Both the position numbers and the translations under genes were made by a program. A DNA stretch of 64,000 nucleotides from Aureibacillus halotolerans (GTDB taxonomy: Bacteria > Bacillota > Bacilli > Bacillales > DSM-28697), in assembly GCF_004363045.1 (NCBI RefSeq), contig NZ_SNYJ01000013.1, positions 28,099 through 92,098 of the forward strand, read 5' to 3'. Below the pieces are notes generated by a model. It was not told where the DNA came from and did no database searches. It worked only from the letters and a program-made list of their open reading frames with translations. Shown piece after piece: positions 1 to 6,974 of this stretch. Numbering within the stretch: position 1 is the first letter of the stretch; each line of letters starts with the position of its first letter.

Positions 1-299
1 CCGGACAAGGCAACGTAACAAAGAAAGCGAGCGTTTGTCACCAAGTGAAAGCAGGCTGAGTGAAAACGCTTGTCTTTCAAGGCACGAAGCCTTGGGCGGC
101 GCGGAGTTGCCTTTGGGGCAATGAGCACCGGACAAGGCAACGTAACAAAGAAAGCGAGCGTTTGTCACCAAGTGAAAGCAGGCTGAGTGAAAACGCTTGT
201 CTTTCAAGGCACGAAGCCTTGGGTGGCGCGGAGTTGCCTTTGGGGCAATGAGCACCGGACAAGGCAACGTAACAAAGAAAGCGAGCGTTTGTCACCAGC
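1..299. repeat. Tandem 127-bp repeat array (about 2.4 copies)
   Basis: The unit beginning CCGGACAAGGCAACG occurs at 1, 128 and 255, an exact period of 127 bp, and the third copy breaks off near 299. Copies differ by only one or two bases (for example GGGCGGC versus GGGTGGC). The array runs off the left edge of the window, so the copy number is a minimum. The reverse complement of the same family appears as a single copy near 1883-1992 and as a 129-bp tandem array near 51700-52034. Short ORFs through the array are not convincing genes. Confidence 0.9.
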
Positions 300-302
300 C
301 TG

Positions 303-1196
303 TTATTGGAACCATGACGCAATGGACCTAAAAAGGTTAGCTAAGAAATTAAATATGGAAACAAAAAACGCTTTGACTTGTTCCCAAAAATTCTGCCCTT
401 CCTCTGAATTGATAAAATCTGTCCATTTGTCCTTTGCCTGATCAATCTGTTGCCCGAGCTCGTCCCAATTGATGTTAAGGTCCTTCATGCGATTAAACAA
501 CGCAGTGAGCTGCTCAATCCATTGTGGATCAATGGTAAGTCCACTGTTTTCTACGGTCTGTTGGACAATTTGCTGCACTTCCGCTTCGGTGGCAGGCTGT
601 TGTTCGGCAATTTGCTGTTTAATTTCCGCCATTAAGGCATTGGCTTCATCACTACCAATAGCCTCGCCCAATTCTGCCGTTTTTACCATTTCTTCATTGG
701 CGACCTGCTTTTGTTCTTCTGGAATCTGTTGATTCGTAGATACTTCGTACGCTTTCAGAATCCCAGTTAAACCTGCTGTCCCTGATACATCAAACGGTGC
801 GGTTACATAAATATCTGCATCCTTAACACCGGCGGTAATCAATGCGTTCGTGTACATATTGTCCTTGACATAGGTGATATGGTTTGTCGTAACGTTTAAT
901 CCACTTCCGGGACTTGTATATGTGATTTTCGATGATGAAAGGGCTCTTGAACCAATCTGAGCCTTTGGAATGTATTGACCTAAATATTGATGTTCTTCCT
1001 CGTTGGAAACGGTAATGATGGTCACTTCATTTTCGTTTACTTCCATGTCTTCTAAGACGGTTTGTCTTTGTTCTTGTGTAAGATCCTCTCCCAATGTGAC
1101 GATGACATCACCTACTGCAACATCTGCATAGGCAGGGGTCATCATGAGAAGAACGGAAAAAAATAGCGCAGCGGCTACGATTTTTTTTCTGATCAT
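303..1196 (-). CDS. ypuA: DUF1002 family secreted protein, YpuA-like
   Basis: A 297-aa protein with an N-terminal signal peptide (basic MIRKK start, hydrophobic core, probable cleavage after TPAYA). The rest matches the DUF1002 family, whose B. subtilis member YpuA is of similar length; its biochemical role is unknown. The C-terminal 60 residues are rich in Trp and Phe and end in a hydrophobic segment, so the protein may stay membrane-associated. ATG at 1196 is chosen over the upstream in-frame ATG at 1214 because AAGGAGGAG lies at the right distance before it. It is monocistronic, and its 3' end touches the tandem repeat array, with no clear terminator between. Confidence 0.85.
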   Translation of the reverse strand: MIRKKIVAAALFFSVLLMMTPAYADVAVGDVIVTLGEDLTQEQRQTVLEDMEVNENEVTIITVSNEEEHQYLGQYIPKAQIGSRALSSSKITYTSPGSGLNVTTNHITYVKDNMYTNALITAGVKDADIYVTAPFDVSGTAGLTGILKAYEVSTNQQIPEEQKQVANEEMVKTAELGEAIGSDEANALMAEIKQQIAEQQPATEAEVQQIVQQTVENSGLTIDPQWIEQLTALFNRMKDLNINWDELGQQIDQAKDKWTDFINSEEGQNFWEQVKAFFVSIFNFLANLFRSIASWFQ

Positions 1197-1291
1197 ACGT
1201 GTCTCCTCCTTCATTGACTACCATTACTTACATTTATATACTTCGCACCAGGTCCTAAAGGTTTGTCCTATCCCCTGCTGAAAAAAGCAGT

Positions 1292-1846
1292 TTAGTTTTC
1301 CAAATGATGTGGGAACAATGGAAGTTTTTCAATAAAATGAATGTCTTCTCTTTCAGCTGCATCACCTTCTGCTAGTACGGCAGCCTTAGCTACCACCTCT
1401 CCGCCAGCTTTATTCACAATGGTTTCCAACGCCTTTAATGAGGAGCCAGTTGAAATGACGTCATCGATGAGTGCCACCCTTTTTCCTGACAACAACAAAG
1501 CGTCCTGATGATCCAAATAAAGCGTCTGGCGTTTTTGCGTTGTGATCGATACGACGTCACTCTCTAACGGTCGATGCATATAAGGCTTATGGCTTTTGCG
1601 AACAACTATATACCGCGGCATGTGTAAAAGTCGCGCCATCTCACACACAAGTGGGATCCCTTTTGCTTCAGCTGTAACGAGAAGCTCTACTTTCGGTAGC
1701 TTTTTGATGAGAAGTGGGGCTGTTGCTTCTACGATCTCCGCATCCCCTAAAATGACAAAGCTAGCGATTTTAAGATCAAGTGCAACTTGAACGAGAGGCA
1801 ATTCCCTTGTTAATCCAGCAATGTTCATCTTGTACGTTTCACTCAA
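1292..1846 (-). CDS. Phosphoribosyltransferase (type I, adenine/xanthine PRTase-like)
   Basis: A 184-aa PRTase-fold protein. The PRPP-binding loop VALIDDVISTGSS lies around residue 125, preceded by a hood region (VTAEAKGIPLV) like that of adenine and xanthine phosphoribosyltransferases. It would transfer a purine base or related substrate onto PRPP in the cytoplasm. The sequence does not settle the substrate, and no purine riboswitch is visible upstream, where a dispersed repeat lies at 1883-1992. TTG at 1846 is preferred over GTG at 1855 because AAGGGG is 8 bases before the TTG, while nothing suitable precedes the GTG. No obvious operon partner. Confidence 0.8.
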   Translation of the reverse strand: MSETYKMNIAGLTRELPLVQVALDLKIASFVILGDAEIVEATAPLLIKKLPKVELLVTAEAKGIPLVCEMARLLHMPRYIVVRKSHKPYMHRPLESDVVSITTQKRQTLYLDHQDALLLSGKRVALIDDVISTGSSLKALETIVNKAGGEVVAKAAVLAEGDAAEREDIHFIEKLPLFPHHLEN

Positions 1847-1882
1847 TGGGCCCACCCCTTCATATTCACTTTTCAGGCAGAT

Positions 1883-1992
1883 GAGAAACGCTCGCTTGCT
1901 TCGTTGCTTTGCCTTGTCCGGTGCTCATTGCCCTTATGGCAACTCCGCTGCCTGCCAAGACTTTGCGCTTAGATAAGACAAGCGTTTTCATT
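1883..1992. repeat. Single dispersed copy of the 127-bp repeat family
   Basis: The stretch from GAGAAACGCTCGCTTGC to GACAAGCGTTTTCATT is the reverse complement of the array at 1-299 and parallel to the array at 51700-52034. All share CGTTGCTTTGCC, CCGGTGCTCATTGCC and CAACTCCGC blocks. It occupies the intergenic region upstream of the phosphoribosyltransferase gene. Confidence 0.85.
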
Positions 1993-2180
1993 CTGCCTAG
2001 TATATTCAAATTCTGTCTTGCATTTTTGGCTTTAACTACACTCTGAATTCGTCTAGAGAATGTATTCTATGCCAAAAATGTGTCATGGTATGCACAAGCA
2101 AATATGACATCGCTTGAATATGGACAATGTAGCACACTGCCATATGTACGACAATAGCGATTATTGAAAGGGTGGAGTCG

Positions 2181-2208
2181 CTGACAGAGAGTGAATTTGT
2201 GGTATGAT
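2181..2208 (+). promoter_or_regulatory. Candidate SigA promoter of the DUF4309 lipoprotein gene
   Basis: CTGACA at 2181-2186 and TATGAT at 2203-2208 are separated by 16 bases, about 85 bases before the coding start. The remainder of 1993-2300 holds nothing else I recognise. Confidence 0.5.
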
Positions 2209-2304
2209 GTTACTTGTTGTAAGTAAGCAAGCTCTTTTATAATGACCATACTCTCGATGGAATGCGAAACTTAGAGCAGGGACCCTGTTCTGTTGAAAGG
2301 ACGA

Positions 2305-2889
2305 ATGTTATTGAAAGCCACTATACTATTATGCACTCTTCTTTTTTGTGTGGTTCTTACGGGATGTCAACAAGCGGCTTCTCTGCCACCCGTTGCCGAG
2401 ACTGATGCTAGTCAGAATGCCGCCGAGGAGGAAAATTCATCTCCCGAAACAACCGAAGAGCTCGAAGATAAAAATGAAGACTTGCTGAAGCAAATGTACG
2501 ATGATGCTGGAAATGGTCAACTTAACGGCCAGTCTCTAGCCTCTGATACGTCTATGAGTACAGTAGAACAACAGCTAGGGAATGGAACTCTTGACGAGAC
2601 GTCAGACTATACCATTCTTTCCTTTACTGACAAACACATCACGTATTATTTTGATAAGTCATCCGAAAAGGCGACCATGATTAGCTCCATGCAGCCCGAA
2701 CTTAAGGACTTGTCAATCGAGGCTGTCGTCGAGACGCTCGGCCCATCCTCGGACAAGCTTCCGGTACCTGGAGACACCTATGTATTCAGGCAAATTTACA
2801 CGTTAGATGATTACACACTTTCGTTTGTCTATAACGCAGAAGACGGCATCATTCGTGCCGTCGAGCTATCCAAACATTCAAAAGCGTAA
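2305..2889 (+). CDS. DUF4309 family lipoprotein
   Basis: A lipoprotein of about 194 aa. A hydrophobic leader is followed by the lipobox LTGC, so Cys is the expected lipidated residue. An acidic low-complexity linker (residues about 25-55, rich in Glu, Thr, Ser) leads to a C-terminal domain resembling DUF4309 (B. subtilis YjgB-like), of unknown function. In-frame starts exist at TTG 2293, ATG 2305 and TTG 2311. The AAAGGA at 2297-2302 leaves the choice uncertain, and all three keep the signal peptide intact. The protein should face the outside of the membrane. Monocistronic, with its own promoter and terminator. Confidence 0.75.
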   Translation: MLLKATILLCTLLFCVVLTGCQQAASLPPVAETDASQNAAEEENSSPETTEELEDKNEDLLKQMYDDAGNGQLNGQSLASDTSMSTVEQQLGNGTLDETSDYTILSFTDKHITYYFDKSSEKATMISSMQPELKDLSIEAVVETLGPSSDKLPVPGDTYVFRQIYTLDDYTLSFVYNAEDGIIRAVELSKHSKA

Positions 2890-2909
2890 AAAACAAGCGT
2901 CTTGATCAG

Positions 2910-2942
2910 ACCCACGGAAAATTGCCGTGGGTTTTTTCTTTT
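2910..2942 (+). terminator. Rho-independent terminator of the lipoprotein gene
   Basis: ACCCACGG pairs with CCGTGGGT around a 7-base loop, followed by TTTTTTCTTTT. Confidence 0.9.
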
Positions 2943-2969
2943 GAAACACGACAACAGCAAATGGTAGGA

Positions 2970-3296
2970 CTAGTTGGCTTGCTGCTTCGTCAAATGTCCA
3001 GCTCCCCAAGAGGACAAGGTTTGCAAAACCATCCGAACACTTTCCCCATATGGTGTTAAACGGTAATCTACTTTCGGGGGTCTTTCAGGATACTCTGTCC
3101 TTTTTATAATTCCATCCCTTTCAAGCTCTTTTAACTGCTTTATAAGCGATTGATGCTTTATGCCATGAATCTCTTTTTTTAACTCGCTAAATCGCATTGG
3201 CCCGTCCAACAAATTGATGAGAATAAGGCCCTTCCATTTTCCACAAACGACCTCTAGAGCGGTTTGAACATGATCTACCGTTGGATTCATAACCAT
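2970..3296 (-). CDS. HxlR family winged-helix regulator
   Basis: A 108-aa regulator of the HxlR/YodB family. The typical block VCGKWKGLILINLLDGPMRF starts near residue 17, followed by the winged helix and the family's PPKVDYRLTPYG wing segment. HxlR proteins bind DNA as dimers, and many sense electrophiles through cysteines. This one has a Cys directly before GKWK but lacks the N-terminal Cys of YodB. ATG at 3296 is chosen because AGGAGAAAGG precedes it; the longer reading to 3347 lacks a site. A gapped inverted repeat (TACTTT..AAAGTTA) near 3359-3376 upstream could be its operator, but this is weak. No adjacent target gene is obvious. Confidence 0.85.
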   Translation of the reverse strand: MVMNPTVDHVQTALEVVCGKWKGLILINLLDGPMRFSELKKEIHGIKHQSLIKQLKELERDGIIKRTEYPERPPKVDYRLTPYGESVRMVLQTLSSWGAGHLTKQQAN

Positions 3297-3628
3297 CAAC
3301 CTTTCTCCTATTGTATTTCTGCATAAGCAGGCGAGTTGCGCGTGCAATCACCTTAGTTTACTTTCAAAAAGTTAAAGCTTGTCTATGATTTGTGGAACGA
3401 CCGACCCCAGTCAGACTTCGCAAGTTGCGGAACACGTCAAGAAGGCTCGCAGGTCGCCACTACAGACCACTTGATTACGCGTTCTCCCCAACAATCAAAT
3501 GGTTTAATTGCTATGGTGCCATTATGAATTCATCTTAGGTATATAAAAATATACTTCTTATCAACGTCACAGATGTTTTGTACATTGGTCATAGGACTGT
3601 TTGCTTATCCAGACGGAAAGGATTGCCT
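3297..3628. other. Intergenic region between divergent hxlR-type and rsbR-like genes
   Basis: 332 bases with no convincing ORF. It holds the possible HxlR inverted repeat near 3359-3376 and a GC-richer patch (about 3395-3490) that looks like a decayed intergenic repeat; I could not match it convincingly to the other repeat families here. Confidence 0.5.
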
Positions 3629-4417
3629 ATGAAAAATTCATATAAAATCAATGTAGCTCAAGAACTCCAATCTCACAAAAAACCAATACTCGACAAAGTC
3701 GTTGCGTCCTTTTCCCTCGATTTTCAGAACGGAATGGATGGCGCTACCCTACATATGCTAGGTGACCTCATTGATTACATTGCTAGCCTATTAGTATCAA
3801 ATGAAGACGATGATAAAAGTGAACATATGATTCCTACTACTGCGGAAGACAGCAAAGACTTCAAGCAACCTTTGTACAGTTTGACGTATTTACGTCGACA
3901 AATGAATGCTTGGTGGGAAGACACAGCTCAATCGATCGACACCGATGAAACAAACGCGAATGATGTCCGGCAGCTTATGAACGACGCCATTGATGCCACA
4001 TACATTCAACACGTCACCGACTTATCAAAAAATTTACATACGCAATTCGAAGAATCAACTGCCCTATTGGCACGAGCACCGGTCGCGTTGATTCCTTTGA
4101 ATGACGCTACCGCAATATGTCCACTTGTAGGGCATATTGACAAAGCGTATGCTCGCCGTCTATTGGAACAAACCGTGGAAAAATGTCGTCAAATGCGTGT
4201 AAAGCACCTCGTCATTGATGTATCTGGTGTGCATTCGATTCAACCTCGATACCTTGTTGACATGGCAAATGCTCTAGATACAATTGGGGTCTACGCTGTT
4301 CTAACTGGCATGTCGTCGACTATGTCAATAGAGCTTGCCGTCAATCCCACTGAGCTTCAGTTTTTACATTTTGAGCGTACGCTCGCTGTGGCCATAGAAA
4401 AATTAGGGCAAAAGTAA
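3629..4417 (+). CDS. RsbR-like STAS domain protein (degenerate phosphosite)
   Basis: A 262-aa protein. The N-terminal helical part (about residues 1-145) is like the globin-type sensor of RsbR stressosome paralogues. The C-terminal STAS domain (about 150-260) contains LVIDVSGVHSI. In B. subtilis, RsbR proteins assemble with RsbS in the stressosome and control SigB through phosphorylation by RsbT. Here the strand normally reading IDT (the phosphorylatable Thr) reads IQP, so the usual phosphosite seems absent. ATG at 3629 has GAAAGGA before it; the in-frame extension to 3578 has no such site. No rsbS or rsbT is adjacent. It may be a non-phosphorylated sensor subunit. Confidence 0.7.
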   Translation: MKNSYKINVAQELQSHKKPILDKVVASFSLDFQNGMDGATLHMLGDLIDYIASLLVSNEDDDKSEHMIPTTAEDSKDFKQPLYSLTYLRRQMNAWWEDTAQSIDTDETNANDVRQLMNDAIDATYIQHVTDLSKNLHTQFEESTALLARAPVALIPLNDATAICPLVGHIDKAYARRLLEQTVEKCRQMRVKHLVIDVSGVHSIQPRYLVDMANALDTIGVYAVLTGMSSTMSIELAVNPTELQFLHFERTLAVAIEKLGQK

Positions 4418-4605
4418 TATAGATGTTTACCCATGTCCGCCTTTTAACAAACAAGCAAGTGATCATTTTTACATCTTTGTAAATTTCCACGCTCCGTCTC
4501 TTTGATCTATCGAAACTTGTTTACACATCTGTTATAATTGATAAGATGGGCATAATGAAGAAGTTGCCCGCTATACTTGATAATTTTGTACGGAGGTGTG
4601 CAGGA

Positions 4606-6198
4606 ATGCTCACAGTGGATAATGTCAGCTTACGCTTCGGCGATAAAAAGCTTTTTGAAGATGTAAATATTAAATTTATACCCGGGAACTGCTATGGGTT
4701 GATTGGTGCGAACGGCGCTGGAAAATCAACCTTCTTAAATATCCTTTCCGGTGAACTCGATTCACAAAGCGGTCATGTGTCAATGGGACCTGGAGAACGA
4801 CTTGCTGTCCTAAAGCAGGATCACTTTGCTTACGAGGAAGAGATTGTGCTCAATGTCGTCATTATGGGGCATCAGCGTCTCTACCAAATTATTGAAGAGA
4901 AAAATGCCATTTACATGAAAGGTGAATTTTCCGATGAGGACGGCATGAAAATTGCTGAGCTTGAAGGAGAGTTTGCTGAATTGAACGGTTGGGAGGCTGA
5001 ATCTGAGGCTGCCCGTCTTCTTGAAGGTCTAGGCATTAAAGATGCGCTGCATCAACTGAAAATGTCTGAGCTCACTGGTGGCGAAAAAGTGAAAGTGCTT
5101 CTTGCACAGGCGCTTTTTGGCGAACCAGACGTCCTTCTTCTTGATGAGCCGACTAACCATTTGGACATTGCGGCCATTCAATGGCTTGAAGAGTTCCTTA
5201 TCAATTTTGAGAACACCGTCATCGTCGTGTCCCATGATCGTTACTTTTTAAATCATGTGTGCACACATATTGCTGATTTAGACTTCAGCAAAATCAAGCT
5301 TTATGTTGGGAATTATGATTTCTGGTATGAGTCCAGCCAGCTTGCAATGAAGCTGACATCAGAAGCGAACAAGAAAAAAGAAGAAAAAATCAAGGAGTTA
5401 CAAACGTTCATTGAACGCTTTAGCGCCAATGCTTCTAAATCCAAGCAGGCGACATCAAGGAAAAAGCTGCTTGATAAAATTTCATTGGATGATATCCAGC
5501 CTTCTTCACGTCGTTACCCATATGTTCATTTTGAACAGGAGCGCGAAGTCGGCAATGACCTTCTTCGCGTCGAAGGTATTTCGAAATCCATTGAAGGCAA
5601 AAAAATCCTCGACAATATTTCGTTTACAATGAACAAGGATGACAAAATTGCATTGATTGGTGCGAACGAAGTCGCCAAGACGACGTTATTCCAAATCCTT
5701 GCAGGGGAGCTTGAGCCAGATAGCGGCTCCTATCGCTGGGGTGTGACGACAGCTCAGTCGTATTTCCCTAAAGACAATGCCGCCTATTTTCAGCGCGATG
5801 ACATTAATCTCGTTGATTGGCTTCGTCAATACTCACCAAACGAGCAGGACGAAAGCTTTATCCGCGGCTTCCTCGGTCGGATGCTGTTTGCCAAGGATGA
5901 GGCGTTGAAAAAAGTTAATGTCCTTTCCGGGGGCGAAAAAGTACGCTGCATGCTGTCGCGTATGATGCTGTCCAAAGCCAACGTATTGTTGCTCGATGAA
6001 CCAACCAACCACTTGGATCTCGAGTCCATTACAGCGTTGAACAATGGATTGACGAATTTTAAAGGCTCAATGATTCTCTCAACCCATGACCATCAACTCA
6101 TTCAAACTGTTGCAAACCGAATGATGAACATTAAAGAAGATGGCACGCTGTTTGATAAGTCGATTACGTATGATGAGTACTTAGCTGAAGCGAAATAA
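4606..6198 (+). CDS. ABC-F family ATPase, YkpA/YbiT-like
   Basis: A 530-aa soluble protein with two ATP-binding cassettes and no membrane segments. NBD1 has Walker A GANGAGKST (residues 34-42), signature LTGGEK and LLLDEPTNHLD. A charged linker follows (about 260-320). NBD2 has LSGGEKVRC and LLLDEPTNHLD, but its Walker A reads GANEVAKTT (about residue 352), with Ala in place of the usual Gly before Lys. ABC-F proteins act on ribosomes in translation or antibiotic protection; length and sequence fit the YbiT/YkpA housekeeping branch rather than Vga/Msr resistance proteins. ATG at 4606 has GGAGGTG upstream, so the in-frame extension to 4546 is discounted. Confidence 0.9.
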   Translation: MLTVDNVSLRFGDKKLFEDVNIKFIPGNCYGLIGANGAGKSTFLNILSGELDSQSGHVSMGPGERLAVLKQDHFAYEEEIVLNVVIMGHQRLYQIIEEKNAIYMKGEFSDEDGMKIAELEGEFAELNGWEAESEAARLLEGLGIKDALHQLKMSELTGGEKVKVLLAQALFGEPDVLLLDEPTNHLDIAAIQWLEEFLINFENTVIVVSHDRYFLNHVCTHIADLDFSKIKLYVGNYDFWYESSQLAMKLTSEANKKKEEKIKELQTFIERFSANASKSKQATSRKKLLDKISLDDIQPSSRRYPYVHFEQEREVGNDLLRVEGISKSIEGKKILDNISFTMNKDDKIALIGANEVAKTTLFQILAGELEPDSGSYRWGVTTAQSYFPKDNAAYFQRDDINLVDWLRQYSPNEQDESFIRGFLGRMLFAKDEALKKVNVLSGGEKVRCMLSRMMLSKANVLLLDEPTNHLDLESITALNNGLTNFKGSMILSTHDHQLIQTVANRMMNIKEDGTLFDKSITYDEYLAEAK

Positions 6199-6219
6199 GG
6201 CTGAACTCACGTGATAGGA

Positions 6220-6259
6220 AAAAGAGCGAAACGGCATCGTTGCTGTTTCGCTCTTTTTT
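6220..6259. terminator. Bidirectional terminator between ABC-F and yesU-like genes
   Basis: AAAAAGAGCGAAAC pairs with GTTTCGCTCTTTTTT, giving U-runs on both strands between convergent genes. Confidence 0.9.
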
Positions 6260-6299
6260 GTGTTTTTTCAAATGAGATTTGAGAAAGCTGACATAATGC

Positions 6300-6974
6300 T
6301 CACCTCAACTCATGCACCTGTAAATTCGCATATTCAGCAATGAGCGGTGCCATCTGTCGGAAACCGATGCTGCCTCCTTCAAGGAGTGATCCATAGGCAA
6401 CACCATCATCCTGCCAGCGGAAGATTTCAAGGGTATTGATATGAAATGAAACTTCGCCGTTAAACACATACAGCTCCATCGTATACGGTGGTCTAGCATC
6501 AAGAACAGCAGGCAGAGGGTCGGGACCTTGTGTGACCATGTGAAAACCATAGCTTTTTCGCAGATTTACTGTTTGGAATGCGCGTTCTTCTTCATATTTC
6601 CGACGGAAGTAGGACACGTGGTACGCATTGATATCGCCATGGTGATAAAGCGAATACTCGCCTGTCCGCTTTTGCAAATCAGCGTTTAGCACGTGCTCTC
6701 CTCCTTGTCCCTTTGCTGCGAAAAATAAGATACACAAACCGGGCTCGCGGATCGGCCAGAATTGCCAGGAGATCGATATGTTGGCTGGAAACGTCTCTGG
6801 GCACCAAAAAACAGTGTTGGCCTTTTGCCCATCCTCTGGCGGTCGTAGATTTTCAATACGCATGCGTTGGTGGGGAAACGTCACAACACCGTCCCCCTCC
6901 ATGACAAAGCCCTTGACATCCTCTTCACTGGAGAGTGCATTTGAATACAGCAGTGATCCTTTTTCATAGCTCAC
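6300..6974 (-). CDS. yesU: DUF1961 family protein, YesU-like
   Basis: A 224-aa protein of the DUF1961 family, predicted to adopt a concanavalin-like beta-sandwich. The B. subtilis member YesU is encoded in the rhamnogalacturonan (yes) cluster. It has no signal peptide, so it should act in the cytoplasm on imported oligosaccharides; the reaction is not known. Its GTG start overlaps the stop of the upstream lyase-like gene, and AAAGGGG lies 9 bases before it, so the two are translationally coupled. It is the last gene of the five-gene sugar operon and is followed by a strong terminator. Confidence 0.8.
   Translation of the reverse strand: MSYEKGSLLYSNALSSEEDVKGFVMEGDGVVTFPHQRMRIENLRPPEDGQKANTVFWCPETFPANISISWQFWPIREPGLCILFFAAKGQGGEHVLNADLQKRTGEYSLYHHGDINAYHVSYFRRKYEEERAFQTVNLRKSYGFHMVTQGPDPLPAVLDARPPYTMELYVFNGEVSFHINTLEIFRWQDDGVAYGSLLEGGSIGFRQMAPLIAEYANLQVHELR

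Noticed and set aside
60-441. Short ORFs in both strands of the first repeat array
   Set aside because: All are generated by the 127-bp repeat and none has a binding site or family resemblance.
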